Source: an uncultured Eubacteriales bacterium
GTDB taxonomy: Bacteria; Bacillota; Clostridia; Lachnospirales; Lachnospiraceae
NCBI GenBank assembly: GCA_900316115.1
Contig: ONBN01000022.1
Coordinates: 1-33,730, forward strand
Length of the DNA: 33,730 bases
Reading direction: 5' to 3'
The notes beneath the pieces are model-generated. The model was not told where the DNA came from. It did not search any database and was given only the letters and a program-made list of their open reading frames with translations. The translations under genes and the position numbers were made by a program. This document shows, piece after piece, positions 15,525 to 24,600 of the stretch. Each line of letters begins with the position of its first letter. The stretch's first letter is position 1.

Positions 15525-16301
15525 ATGAAGAAATACATCGACAATCTTATACAGTACAAATTTCTGTTAAGTGAGCTTGTAAAAAAAGGAATCAAGCTGA
15601 AATATCGGCGGTCATATCTTGGTATCGTGTGGTCCCTTCTGGAGCCGCTGCTTACCATGATCGTTCTTACCATTGTATTTGGTACTCTTTATGGCAATAC
15701 AGACAGGACATTTCCTGTATATATCCTGACAGGACGTCTGATCTACAGCTATTATTCCACAGCTACCAAATCAGCGTTGAAGTCCATACGTGCCAATTCA
15801 GCCATGATCAAGAAGGTATATGTGCCTAAGTACCTGTACCCCTTATCAACCGTTATTTTTAACTATATTATTTTCCTGATCTCCCTGATCGTGCTGGCAG
15901 CAGTAAGCGTTGTCCTTGGGATCAAGCCTACTATTTATCTGCTTCAGGCCCCCATCGCACTGATCCTTGTTCTGATCCTTTCCTATGGATGTGGGATGAT
16001 CCTTGCCACTATTGGCGTATTTTTCAGAGATATGGAGTATTTATGGTCTGTTGTCCTGATGATCATCATGTATACATGTGCCATCTTCTATTATCCTGAG
16101 AAGCTTCTGAAGAGTGGATGGTTCTGGATCCTGAAATACAATCCCCTTTACGGGATCATCAAGATCTTCAGGGATTCTGTTTTCGGAAAGCCTATCAATA
16201 TGCATTATCTGATGTATACAACAGCATTCAGTCTTTTATGCCTGGTAGTCGGCCTTGTATGCTTCAAGAAAAAGCAGGACGATTTTATTCTTCATATTTA
16301 A
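15525..16301 (+). CDS. Polysaccharide/teichoic acid ABC exporter permease (TagG/Wzm type)
   Basis: This 258-residue membrane protein has about six transmembrane segments and the ABC2-type permease signature. That includes the N-terminal amphipathic YKFLLSELVKKGIKLKYRRS and YLGIVWSLLEPLLTMIVLTI, typical of TagG, Wzm and RfbA exporters of lipid-linked surface polymers. It should pair with the ATPase that starts 20 bases downstream. An ATG at 15465 opens the same frame, but it lies inside the promoter. ATG 15510 lacks a ribosome site, whereas ATG 15525 follows GGAG by nine bases and begins MKKYIDN. It heads the surface-polymer operon. Confidence 0.92.
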   Translation: MKKYIDNLIQYKFLLSELVKKGIKLKYRRSYLGIVWSLLEPLLTMIVLTIVFGTLYGNTDRTFPVYILTGRLIYSYYSTATKSALKSIRANSAMIKKVYVPKYLYPLSTVIFNYIIFLISLIVLAAVSVVLGIKPTIYLLQAPIALILVLILSYGCGMILATIGVFFRDMEYLWSVVLMIIMYTCAIFYYPEKLLKSGWFWILKYNPLYGIIKIFRDSVFGKPINMHYLMYTTAFSLLCLVVGLVCFKKKQDDFILHI

Positions 16302-16321
16302 GAGGTAAGGAGTAAGAGAAG

Positions 16322-17065
16322 ATGAGTGATAAACCGGCGATCATTGTAGATCACGTAAGTATGAAATTTAACCTTAGCAAAGAAAAAGTAGACAGCCTTA
16401 AAGATTATGTCATAAAGATGATCAAGGGACAGATCCAGTATAATGAATTCTGGGCTCTTAAGGATGTTACATTTACTGTGAATAAAGGAGACCGTGTAGG
16501 AATTCTAGGACTGAACGGAGCTGGTAAGAGTACCCTTTTGAAGGTGATATCAGGAGTATTCAAACCTACAGAAGGAACTGTGACAAAGAACGGGAAGATC
16601 GTTCCACTTCTGGAATTGGGTGCAGGATTTGATCCCCAGTATACAGGCCAGGAGAATATTTTCCTGTACGGTGCAATGCTTGGATATTCCAAAGCCTTTA
16701 TCCAGGAGAAATATCAGGAGATCGTAGATTTCTCAGAACTGAAGAACTTTATGGATGTACCTGTGAAGAATTATTCTTCAGGTATGAAGTCCAGGCTTGG
16801 CTTTGCCATTGCTACAGTAGTATCCCCTAAGATCCTGATTCTGGATGAGGTGCTTTCTGTAGGTGATGCCAAGTTCCGCAAGAAAAGTGAGAATAAGATC
16901 TTAAGTATGTTTGATTCAGGAGTGACGGTGCTTTTTGTATCCCATTCCCTGGAGCAGGTAAAGCGTCTTTGCAATAAGGCCATTATCCTTGAAAAAGGAA
17001 AAGTGGTATCCTATGGGGATATTGACACGATTTCTGCACAGTATGAACAGATGATCGGAGGTTGA
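16322..17065 (+). CDS. Polysaccharide/teichoic acid ABC exporter ATPase (TagH/Wzt type)
   Basis: This 247-residue ATPase drives export of the polymer through the permease encoded just upstream. It has Walker A GLNGAGKST (about 63-71), the TagH/Wzt-type signature NYSSGMKSRLGFAIA (about 147-161), Walker B ILILDEVLSVGD (about 171-182) and the switch His in FVSHSLEQ. The protein ends shortly after the nucleotide-binding domain, so it lacks the C-terminal carbohydrate-binding domain of long Wzt proteins and the extension of Bacillus TagH. It may therefore export an undecaprenyl-linked polymer without recognising its end. AGGTAAGGAG and an AGAGAAG segment precede the ATG. Confidence 0.94.
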   Translation: MSDKPAIIVDHVSMKFNLSKEKVDSLKDYVIKMIKGQIQYNEFWALKDVTFTVNKGDRVGILGLNGAGKSTLLKVISGVFKPTEGTVTKNGKIVPLLELGAGFDPQYTGQENIFLYGAMLGYSKAFIQEKYQEIVDFSELKNFMDVPVKNYSSGMKSRLGFAIATVVSPKILILDEVLSVGDAKFRKKSENKILSMFDSGVTVLFVSHSLEQVKRLCNKAIILEKGKVVSYGDIDTISAQYEQMIGG

Positions 17066-17108
17066 TCAGAAGTTATTATCCGATCAGAGATCAATGTATG
17101 GAGGGGTT

Positions 17109-18203
17109 ATGGGAGAAGGATTAAAAAAAGAAGATTCTGCAGCATTAAAAGGGATTGCCATTCTGATGATGGTATTTCATCATTGCTATCGTACAGAGAA
17201 GAAGTTTGCAGGATATGAGATCCTTTTTACACCGTTTACAGCAGATCGTGTGATCAGTCTGGCCCTTTATATGAAAATCTGCGTCTGTATTTTTGCCTTT
17301 GTGTCAGGATACGGACTGATGTATGGATATTTGAGAAACCAGAATCCTGATAACCGGATTTCTGACAGCGCCTTTGTAAAAAGGCATCTGCTCAGTACCT
17401 GTTCAGGCTACTGGTTTCTTGTGGTTCCGGCATATCTTGTTTATGGGGCAAGGAATGGCTTTTCCTATGGCAAATGGGGTACTACTCTTTGGGAGAAATT
17501 CACCGGGATCCTGACAGATGCGCTGGGACTTTCTGAGATCCTTGGCACAAAAAGCGTAAACGGAGCCTGGTGGTATATGGGGGCAGCCATTACCTTTATT
17601 ATCCTGGTGCCGGTTCTTGGAAGGGTGATCTTAAAAATGGGAAGCCTTACCTGTATTGGCCTTGTTTTTCTTATCCCAAGGCTTTTGAATATTGGATTTC
17701 AGGGGGGCAGATCTCCATTAACCTTTTTAATGGCGCTTGTTCTGGGCATGGTATGCTGCCAGCAGGATATATTTACAAAATTTCATAACTGGGTTCCCAT
17801 TGGAAACAGATATGTGGGTGGCTTTCTGAAGTTTGTGCTGCTTACTGTTCTTGTTTTATGGGGCTATAAAAGCTACCGGCTTCTGCCATTTTCTTATTGC
17901 TGGGAATATCAGTTTGCTTTGATCCCGTTTATTCTGATCCTTTTTCTGAAAGAATATGTATTTCGGATTCCAGGCTTGAAAAGGCTGTTGGGATTCCTGG
18001 GTAAACATTCTTTGAATATCTGGCTTGTACATACCTTTGTGAGAGATTATCTGAAGTCATACCTGTGGTCCTTAAAGTATTTTGCACTTGTGCCTCTGGC
18101 AATCCTTCTGATCTCTCTGATTCTCAGTGTGGTGATCAATGCACTGAAGAAATATACCGGCTATGACGGCCTGATCAGGAAAATAAGCAGGAGTTTTGTA
18201 TGA
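17109..18203 (+). CDS. Membrane acyltransferase (acyltransferase 3 family)
   Basis: This 364-residue protein has about ten hydrophobic segments. Near the N-terminus it has the catalytic-type motif LKGIAILMMVFHHCYR (His about 24-25), as in OatA/PF01757 O-acyltransferases that move acyl groups, often acetyl, onto extracytoplasmic sugars. There is no C-terminal SGNH domain. GGAGGGG lies directly before the ATG at 17109; an in-frame ATG at 17094 has no such site. The 3' end overlaps the next gene by four bases (ATGA), showing translational coupling. In this cluster it probably decorates the surface polymer, but the acceptor and donor are not known. Confidence 0.85.
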   Translation: MGEGLKKEDSAALKGIAILMMVFHHCYRTEKKFAGYEILFTPFTADRVISLALYMKICVCIFAFVSGYGLMYGYLRNQNPDNRISDSAFVKRHLLSTCSGYWFLVVPAYLVYGARNGFSYGKWGTTLWEKFTGILTDALGLSEILGTKSVNGAWWYMGAAITFIILVPVLGRVILKMGSLTCIGLVFLIPRLLNIGFQGGRSPLTFLMALVLGMVCCQQDIFTKFHNWVPIGNRYVGGFLKFVLLTVLVLWGYKSYRLLPFSYCWEYQFALIPFILILFLKEYVFRIPGLKRLLGFLGKHSLNIWLVHTFVRDYLKSYLWSLKYFALVPLAILLISLILSVVINALKKYTGYDGLIRKISRSFV

Positions 18204-19297
18204 AAGTATTGCAGATCGGCATGGGGAATAACCCAGGCGGAGTGGAAGCCTTTGTAATGAATTATTACCGGCAGCTTTCTAAGAGAGGGATCCGGTTTGA
18301 TTTTGTATCCATGTATGGAGAGATTGCCTATCATCAGGAGATACTGTCTCTTGGGGGCAGGGTTTTTCTGGTGCCAAATGTAAAAAAAGATTATTTTGGT
18401 TATGTGAAAGCCATGAAAAAGATCCTGTCAGAGGGTAAGTATGATGTGGTGCATGTAAATATGCTTTCAGCAGCCAATATCCTTCCTCTTCGTCTGGCAA
18501 AAGAAGCGGGCGTGGGTAAGGTGATCGCACATTCCCACAATGCATCTGCACCGGGGATGTTACGCAGGATGATGGATCAGTGGAACCGGTCAAAGATCAG
18601 CCGGTATGCAGATGTGCTGGCAGCCTGTGGGGAAAAGGCAGGCAGATGGTTGTTTGGAGATCAGGCTTATGAACAGGGAAAAGTTACATTGCTTTCCAAT
18701 GCCATTGATGTGGACAGATTTTTATTTTCAGAAGAGAAAAGAAAGAAAGTCAGGGAAAGTCTGGAACTTACCGGCAGCTTTGTGATCGGCCATGTAGGAA
18801 GATTTCAGCTACAGAAGAATCATGAAAGGATCCTGGAAATCTTCAGGCAGATCCTGGAAACAGAACCGGATGCCAGACTGCTTTTGGTGGGAGAGGGAGA
18901 GCTTCTTCCAAGGATCCGTGAAAAAGCCTGTGAATATCAGATAGAGAAGCAGATCGTATTTGCAGGAGTTCGGTCAGACGTGGAAGACTGTCTTTGTGCT
19001 ATGGATGTGTTTCTTTTTCCTTCTCTTTTTGAGGGACTGCCCTTTACCCTTGTAGAAGCACAGGCAAATGGACTGTCCTGCGTGATCTCTGATAAGATTA
19101 CCAGGGAAGTGGTTCTGGACCAGGAAAAGGTGTGCTGTCTTGATCTTGAGAAAGACGATAAGATCTGGGCAGAAAAAGTGCTGTCATATAAAGAATACAA
19201 AAGGGAAGATCAAAAGAAAACAAAAGAAAGGCTTGTGGCTGCTCACTTTGATATACATAAAGAAGCAGACAGGCTTTTGGAACTGTACAGCCGCTGA
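18200..19297 (+). CDS. Glycosyltransferase family 4 (GT-B fold)
   Basis: This 365-residue soluble or membrane-associated enzyme transfers a sugar from a nucleotide donor. The N-terminal half begins MKVLQIGMGNNPGGVEAFVM, a glycine-rich acceptor-side loop like EpsF/WbpH-type enzymes. The C-terminal donor half has GHVGRFQLQKNHERI (about 195-209), LLLVGEGELLPRI and the GT4 retaining EX7E-type segment FPSLFEGLPFTLVEAQANG (about 275-293). The start overlaps the stop of the acyltransferase gene by four bases. It likely adds a sugar to the lipid-linked polymer at the cytoplasmic face. Donor and linkage cannot be told from sequence alone. Confidence 0.92.
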   Translation: MKVLQIGMGNNPGGVEAFVMNYYRQLSKRGIRFDFVSMYGEIAYHQEILSLGGRVFLVPNVKKDYFGYVKAMKKILSEGKYDVVHVNMLSAANILPLRLAKEAGVGKVIAHSHNASAPGMLRRMMDQWNRSKISRYADVLAACGEKAGRWLFGDQAYEQGKVTLLSNAIDVDRFLFSEEKRKKVRESLELTGSFVIGHVGRFQLQKNHERILEIFRQILETEPDARLLLVGEGELLPRIREKACEYQIEKQIVFAGVRSDVEDCLCAMDVFLFPSLFEGLPFTLVEAQANGLSCVISDKITREVVLDQEKVCCLDLEKDDKIWAEKVLSYKEYKREDQKKTKERLVAAHFDIHKEADRLLELYSR

Positions 19298-19346
19298 ATA
19301 AACAGGCTGTCTATATACGGCCTGGAAGCAGGAAGTGGGAGATCAG

Positions 19347-20339
19347 ATGGATAAAATAGATTTTGTGATCGCATGGGTAGATGGAAATGACCCTGCCTGG
19401 ATCGCACAGAGAAAAGAATATCAGCCTGATAAAAGGGATGATGACGGAGAGAGCCGTTACAGGGACTGGGAGAATCTTCAGTACTGGTTCCGTGGCGTGG
19501 AAAAGTTTGCCCCGTGGGTCAACAAGGTTTATTTTCTTACCTGGGGACATGTGCCTGCATGGCTTGATACCTCCAATCCAAAGCTGCAGATCGTAAGGCA
19601 TGAGGATTATATACCTGAGGATTATCTGCCTACCTTCAGCAGCCACCCGATTGAGATGAATATGCACAGGATCCAGGGGTTAAGTGAGCATTTCGTATAT
19701 TTTAATGATGATATGTTTCTGATCCGTCCGGTAGAGCCTGAGGACTTTTTTAAAAACGGGCTTCCAAGGGACTGCTGTATTGAAACAGCTCTGGCACAGG
19801 ATAATATAGATGATCCTTTTGCCCATATCCTGATGAATAATACAGCTCTTATCAATATGCATTTTAATAAAAAAGAAGTGATCCGCAAAAACTGGAAAAA
19901 GTGGTTCAGTCCTGCATACGGCAAGATGGTACTTCGGAATGTGCTGATGTATCCTTATCAGGAGTTTTCCGGATTTAAGTACACCCATATGCCAAGCCCA
20001 TTTCTGAAAAGTTATTTTGAGAAGCTGTGGCAGGCAGAAGGAGCAAGGCTTGATAAGCTGTGCCATAACCGTTTCCGCACAGCCTTTGATGTGAACCAGT
20101 ATGTGGTAAAACACTGGCAGTGCATGGAAGGTATGTATGAACCACAGTCCCCGGGAATCGGTCAGTTCTGTGTAATGGGCAGGGATGATGAAAAGCTTTT
20201 TGATACCATGGAGCATCAGTCTGCAAAAATGATCTGCATCAATGATGATGCAAGGCTGGAGGATTTCCAGGGAATGAAGCAGAAGGTGATCCAGGCCTTT
20301 GACCGGATTCTGCAGGAGAAATCTTCATTTGAAAAATAA
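19347..20339 (+). CDS. Stealth-family sugar-phosphate transferase
   Basis: This 330-residue protein carries the conserved Stealth blocks. CR1 is IDFVIAWVDGNDPAW at residues 3-17. CR2 is at about 40-125 (NLQYWFRGVEKFAPW, VYFLTWGHVPAWL, PTFSSHPIEMNMHRI, FVYFNDDMFL). A CR3-like block with HMPSPFLKSYFEKLW lies near 212-226, and a CR4-like CINDD near 301-305. Stealth proteins link hexose-1-phosphate units in capsules and are related to GlcNAc-1-phosphotransferase (family knowledge). The start is the ATG at 19347 after GGGAG; an in-frame GTG lies 12 bases upstream. Next to CDP-glycerol enzymes it suggests a polymer with sugar-phosphate as well as glycerol-phosphate units. Confidence 0.93.
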   Translation: MDKIDFVIAWVDGNDPAWIAQRKEYQPDKRDDDGESRYRDWENLQYWFRGVEKFAPWVNKVYFLTWGHVPAWLDTSNPKLQIVRHEDYIPEDYLPTFSSHPIEMNMHRIQGLSEHFVYFNDDMFLIRPVEPEDFFKNGLPRDCCIETALAQDNIDDPFAHILMNNTALINMHFNKKEVIRKNWKKWFSPAYGKMVLRNVLMYPYQEFSGFKYTHMPSPFLKSYFEKLWQAEGARLDKLCHNRFRTAFDVNQYVVKHWQCMEGMYEPQSPGIGQFCVMGRDDEKLFDTMEHQSAKMICINDDARLEDFQGMKQKVIQAFDRILQEKSSFEK

Positions 20340-20348
20340 GGGGATAGC

Positions 20349-21626
20349 ATGAATCTGAATGCAATAAAAAAGAAGATCAGGGATGAAGGCCTGATAAAAA
20401 GTGGAGGATATTACTTTAACAGGGTAATATCCAAGCTGTCCATGCATGTGGTTGGAAGGCTTGCAGCCTCACATGGACAGGCAAAAAAGAACAGAATCGT
20501 TTTTAAAAACAGGGAAATGCTGGATTTTACAGATAATCCAAGAGCATTGTTTGAATATTTGGAAGAAAAAGGGTATAATGAAAAATACCAGATTATATAT
20601 ATGGTTTCTGAAAAGAAGAATTTCAGGGACAGGCATTACAAAAATGTGAAATTTGTTACAGCAGAAAGCCCTAATGGGTTTTCCAGTCCTGCTGCTTTTT
20701 ATTATGGGGCAACTGCAGGTTATTTCTTTTACTCCCATAATTCCGCAGATCTGAACCGTTTTCACAGAAAAGGCCAGATCACAGTGAATCTGTGGCATGG
20801 CTGCGGATATAAAGGGGCATCTCTGGATAATAAAAATATTCCCCACAGTGCTACCATGTCTGCCTTTGATTACGGTCTTGTTCCTGGACAGGTTTTTGCC
20901 AGGTCAAAGTCAGAGTGCTGGAACTGGCCAAAGGAAAAGATCCTTTGCATGGGATATCCAAGATATGACTGGATGCTGGATCCGGGGAATGACCGGAAGG
21001 AGATACTTAAAAAGCTGGGATTTCACACAGATCCGGATACCAAGGTAGTGATCTGGATGCCTACTTTCCGTAAGAGTGTGCTTACAGGTTATGGAGAAAA
21101 TGAGATTTCTCTGCCTTATCAGCTTCCTGGGATCGAGGAACCAGGACAGATGGATCAGTTGGATCAGCACTGTGGCAGTAAGAACATTCTGCTTCTCATC
21201 AAGAAGCATCCGCTTCAGACAGGATGGGAGCAGGCGGATCGTTATAAGAATATCCGGTACGTAACAGAGGAAATGCTTGCTGATACGGATATTGTACTGT
21301 ACCGCCTTCTTGGGGTATGCGATGGCCTGATCTCAGATTATTCTTCTGTTGCAGTGGATTATATGCTGCTGGGGCGGCCAATGGCTTTTGTGCTTACTGA
21401 CCTGCCTGCTTATGGACAGCTTCGGGGGTTTGTATTTAAGGATCCTCTTGCTTATATGCCTGGGGAAAAGGTTTATGATTTCGGACAGCTTCTCGCCTTC
21501 CTTACCCATGTAAGGGAAGGAAAGGATCTGTTTTCAAAAGAACGGAAGCAGCTTCTTCCGGTTATGCATGATCCCTGTAAGGATTACAGAGGAAGGCTTC
21601 TTGACTTTCTGAATATTAAAAGATAG
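20349..21626 (+). CDS. CDP-glycerol glycerophosphotransferase-like protein (TagB/TagF family), WHGCG variant
   Basis: This 425-residue protein contains one PF04464 GT-B-like catalytic domain. The catalytic-histidine motif reads LWHGCGYK (His about 150) rather than the usual WHGTP. The second conserved motif SDYSSVAVDYMLLGRP is at about 328-343, with GYPRYDWML between them. Family members transfer glycerol-phosphate from CDP-glycerol onto a lipid-linked acceptor. The length fits TagB or a short TagF without an extra membrane-targeting domain. AAGGGGATAGC precedes the ATG, nine bases after the Stealth gene. It is followed by the cytidylyltransferase that would supply its donor. Whether it primes (TagB) or polymerises (TagF) is not visible. 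Confidence 0.9.
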   Translation: MNLNAIKKKIRDEGLIKSGGYYFNRVISKLSMHVVGRLAASHGQAKKNRIVFKNREMLDFTDNPRALFEYLEEKGYNEKYQIIYMVSEKKNFRDRHYKNVKFVTAESPNGFSSPAAFYYGATAGYFFYSHNSADLNRFHRKGQITVNLWHGCGYKGASLDNKNIPHSATMSAFDYGLVPGQVFARSKSECWNWPKEKILCMGYPRYDWMLDPGNDRKEILKKLGFHTDPDTKVVIWMPTFRKSVLTGYGENEISLPYQLPGIEEPGQMDQLDQHCGSKNILLLIKKHPLQTGWEQADRYKNIRYVTEEMLADTDIVLYRLLGVCDGLISDYSSVAVDYMLLGRPMAFVLTDLPAYGQLRGFVFKDPLAYMPGEKVYDFGQLLAFLTHVREGKDLFSKERKQLLPVMHDPCKDYRGRLLDFLNIKR

Positions 21627-21646
21627 TGTAAAAGTTGGAGAGAAAA

Positions 21647-22063
21647 ATGGGAAAATTAATCGGTTATACGCAGGGTACTTATGATATGTTCCACATAGGT
21701 CATTTGAACCTGATCAAGAATGCAAAAAGACGGTGTGATTATCTGATCGTTGGAGTGAATACAGATGAGCTTGTAGAAAGCTACAAGCATAAAAGACCCA
21801 TCATCCCTCTTGCTGAGAGGGCTGAGATCGTAAGGGCGATCCGCTATGTGGATGAGGTGTTGATCACAGATACCCTGGACAAAAAAGTGATATGGGATAA
21901 GATCCGCTTTGATGAGATCTATATCGGTGATGACTGGAAGGGAAATGAGCGTTGGGAGAAGACCGGCCGTGAGATGGAAGCCCTTGGGGCAAAGCTGGTA
22001 TATCTGCCATATACAAAGGATACTTCCTCCACCATGCTTCGTGAAAAACTGAAAGATTATTAA
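21647..22063 (+). CDS. tagD: Glycerol-3-phosphate cytidylyltransferase (TagD-type)
   Basis: This 138-residue enzyme should make CDP-glycerol from CTP and glycerol-3-phosphate. It shows the cytidylyltransferase motif GTYDMFHIGHLNLIKNAK with the HIGH signature (about 14-17), and a C-terminal TSSTMLRE segment in the place of the TagD ISTT motif. The length is typical of TagD. The ATG at 21647 follows GGAG by six bases; a TTG 12 bases upstream opens the same frame but is less likely. It stands between two glycerophosphotransferase-like genes, which supports CDP-glycerol as product. The alternatives CDP-choline and CDP-ethanolamine cannot be excluded. Confidence 0.88.
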   Translation: MGKLIGYTQGTYDMFHIGHLNLIKNAKRRCDYLIVGVNTDELVESYKHKRPIIPLAERAEIVRAIRYVDEVLITDTLDKKVIWDKIRFDEIYIGDDWKGNERWEKTGREMEALGAKLVYLPYTKDTSSTMLREKLKDY

Positions 22064-22080
22064 TAAAGATACTACAGGAA

Positions 22081-22114
22081 AGGAGCCGTTCGTCGGCAAA
22101 ACGGTTTTGATAAG
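22081..22114 (+). promoter_or_regulatory. Ribosome site separated from its start codon by a hairpin
   Basis: The only strong Shine-Dalgarno sequence, AAAGGAG (22079-22085), is about 29 bases before the ATG at 22115, far beyond normal spacing. Between them CCGTT (22086-22090) pairs with AACGG (22100-22104), extendable by G-T and A-T pairs. Folding would bring the site close to the start codon. Only a weak GATAAG lies at the normal distance. Confidence 0.45.
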
Positions 22115-23389
22115 ATGAGTATTGTCACAAAGATAAAGAATGTAACAGGAAAATTTAATAAAATCCGGAAGGAACAGGGGACGAAGGCTGCTTTTGACGA
22201 AGTCTGGGCACTGGGGACCTATGTGATCTATGACAGATGGAAGATCCGCCGTATGAAGAAATTCCCGCCTGCACTTCATCCCAACCGGATGCTGTTTGAG
22301 ACAAATGACGATTTTACAGATAACGGACGGGCTTTGTTTGATTATCTGGTAGAGAATGGATACAACCAGAAATATGAACTGGTATGGCTGGTTCATGATC
22401 CAAAGAAATATTCAAAATACCAGGCACCTAATGTAAAGTTTGTCCAGAGCTTTAAGAAAGGCTCCACGATCCGAAGAGCCATTGCCTACAGGTATGCCCT
22501 TACTTCAGGATATATTTTTTATACTCAGGCATTTAACTGGATCGGCATGTCAAGAAAGAATCAGCTTTTTATTGATCTGTGGCATGGCTGCGGTTATAAG
22601 GCAAATAAGAATAACCGACGGGTATTTTTTGATTACTGCCTAGTTCCTGGAGATATTTTTATTGAGACAAAGAAAGAGTTTTTCTCCTGCAGCTCCAAGA
22701 AGATCCTGCCTCTTGGCTATCCAAGGTATGATCTGATGCTGAAGGGAAGTGCTGCAGCAGACAGATTTAAAGAAAAGCTTCTCAAGGATTCAAAAAGTGA
22801 CAAGCTGGTGCTGTGGATGCCTACTTACCGCCATGCCACCAGTGAAAGATTGAATGAAGAGACTCTGAATAATGAGTTTAATATTCCTATCATTGATGAT
22901 AAGGAGAAATTACTGGATCTGAACAGGTTCTGTAAGGAGAATCATATCCTGGTTGTGATCAAGCGTCATTATCTTCAGATCCCTTATGATTTCGGGGAGA
23001 ATGTGCTTACCAATATTGTATATCTGGAGAACAGTGACCTGGAAAAAGAAGGTCTTCAGCTTTATGAATTTATCAACTGTGCTGATGCACTGGTATCCGA
23101 TTATTCATCTGTAGCCATTGATTATCTGCTCCTTGACCGGCCGCTTGGCTTTACACTGGATGATTATAAGGCATATACCCAGTCAAGAGGATGGGTTTTT
23201 GATGACCCGCTGGAGTACATGCCTGGAGAGCATATTTATGATGTGAAGCAGTTTGAACAGTTCCTTCTGGATGTGAAGGATGGCAGGGATGAATATGCTG
23301 CCAAGAGAAAAGCAGTGCGTGAGAAGACTCATAATGTGTGCGATAATTACTGTCAGCGTGTGCTGGATTATTTCCACATCACAAAATAG
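22115..23389 (+). CDS. CDP-glycerol glycerophosphotransferase-like protein (TagF family), second WHGCG variant
   Basis: This 424-residue protein is a paralogue of the protein at 20349-21626. It has LWHGCGYK (His about 157), GYPRYDLML and SDYSSVAIDYLLLDRP (about 330-345), with similar length and domain layout, including the N-terminal NGRALFDYL segment. It should transfer glycerol-phosphate (or a related polyol-phosphate) to the growing polymer. Having two such enzymes beside tagD fits a primase/polymerase pair or two different linkages. Translation may depend on the unusual hairpin-spaced ribosome site upstream. Ten bases after its stop the next glycosyltransferase begins. Confidence 0.9.
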   Translation: MSIVTKIKNVTGKFNKIRKEQGTKAAFDEVWALGTYVIYDRWKIRRMKKFPPALHPNRMLFETNDDFTDNGRALFDYLVENGYNQKYELVWLVHDPKKYSKYQAPNVKFVQSFKKGSTIRRAIAYRYALTSGYIFYTQAFNWIGMSRKNQLFIDLWHGCGYKANKNNRRVFFDYCLVPGDIFIETKKEFFSCSSKKILPLGYPRYDLMLKGSAAADRFKEKLLKDSKSDKLVLWMPTYRHATSERLNEETLNNEFNIPIIDDKEKLLDLNRFCKENHILVVIKRHYLQIPYDFGENVLTNIVYLENSDLEKEGLQLYEFINCADALVSDYSSVAIDYLLLDRPLGFTLDDYKAYTQSRGWVFDDPLEYMPGEHIYDVKQFEQFLLDVKDGRDEYAAKRKAVREKTHNVCDNYCQRVLDYFHITK

Positions 23390-23398
23390 GAGGGGCAA

Positions 23399-24589
23399 AT
23401 GAAGATCTGTATCTGGGTTACGAAAATTTTTGATCTGGGAGGCACCAAGCGTGTGGTAACGCTTCTTGCCAATGAGCTTGTAAAGGAACATGATGTGACC
23501 ATTATGGTTTATCAGGACCGTTTCAGGGAAGACCGGACCATGTATCATATGAGCGAAGACATTAAAGTGGATTTTATTGACAATGATGCTTTTGTGGACA
23601 GACACTGGACCCCTGCATTTGGTGCCAGGTTTGTGATCAAGAAATTAAACGAGAATTACGGTATTTTTAATAAAAAATGCTTCAATCATATTCTGGGGGA
23701 CGCCCTTTTCCCGAAAAAGACAAGGGACAGATGGGTGGAATACTTAAACCAGCAGGATTATGACATTATTATTACTACCGCTGCATTAAGCCTTCGTCTG
23801 GGCATGATTGCTCCAAGGCTGAATGCAAAGACCATTGGCTGGCAGCATAACTGTTACAGTGGATATGTGGATGTGCCAAAGGTTGTTTTCTGGAAGCAGG
23901 AGTGTCTGCTGCAGGAATATCTGCCTCAGCTTGACCGATATATTGTACTTAGTGAGTACGATAAACGGGACTATCAGAAATTCCTTGGAATTGATACAGA
24001 AGTAAAGATCAATCCAAGAAGCTTTGTAAGTGAAAAGAAATGTAATCCGGATGCCAAGCGTTTCCTGATGGCTACCCGTTTTGTATATGCAAAAGGCCTT
24101 GACCTGATGATGCAGTCCTTTGAAGAATTCTGTAAGCAGGATGATGAATGGGAGCTGGATATTATCGGAGATGGGGAACTTTGGAATGAGATCCTGGCAG
24201 AGGCTAAGAAGCGTCATGTGGATAAAAGGGTTCATTTTATCGGTTATACCAATGAGCCGGAGAAATACTATCTGAATTCTTCTGTATTTCTTCTTCCATC
24301 CAGATGGGAAGGCTGGCCAATGGTAATCATGGAAGCCTTTGAATTCGGTCTTCCTGTGATCGCTTACCATATGGGGGCCATGGATCTGATCATTGACGAT
24401 CAGAAGACAGGCTTTCTTCCGGAAGCCTTTGATACCCATAAATTTACAGAGGCAATGTTAAAGCTTGCTCATGATGATGAATTGCGTCATCAGATGCACA
24501 GAAATGCCATTGAGAAATCAGCAGATTTTAATATTGATAAGGCTGTGACTGCATGGAATGATCTGTTCCAGCGGCTTATGAACGAATAG
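23399..24589 (+). CDS. Glycosyltransferase family 4
   Basis: This 396-residue GT-B enzyme has an N-terminal acceptor half with the glycine-rich KIFDLGGTKRVVTLLANEL. Its donor half contains ATRFVYAKGLDLMMQ (about 222-236), LDIIGDGELWNEIL and the EX7E-type segment LPSRWEGWPMVIMEAFEFG (about 299-317). This is typical of retaining GT4 enzymes that use UDP- or GDP-sugars. AGGAGGGGCAA precedes the ATG. It is packed between two glycerophosphotransferase-type genes, so it probably adds a side-chain or backbone sugar of the same polymer. The donor sugar cannot be predicted. Confidence 0.92.
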   Translation: MKICIWVTKIFDLGGTKRVVTLLANELVKEHDVTIMVYQDRFREDRTMYHMSEDIKVDFIDNDAFVDRHWTPAFGARFVIKKLNENYGIFNKKCFNHILGDALFPKKTRDRWVEYLNQQDYDIIITTAALSLRLGMIAPRLNAKTIGWQHNCYSGYVDVPKVVFWKQECLLQEYLPQLDRYIVLSEYDKRDYQKFLGIDTEVKINPRSFVSEKKCNPDAKRFLMATRFVYAKGLDLMMQSFEEFCKQDDEWELDIIGDGELWNEILAEAKKRHVDKRVHFIGYTNEPEKYYLNSSVFLLPSRWEGWPMVIMEAFEFGLPVIAYHMGAMDLIIDDQKTGFLPEAFDTHKFTEAMLKLAHDDELRHQMHRNAIEKSADFNIDKAVTAWNDLFQRLMNE

Positions 24590-24600
24590 GAGCGTAGCAG

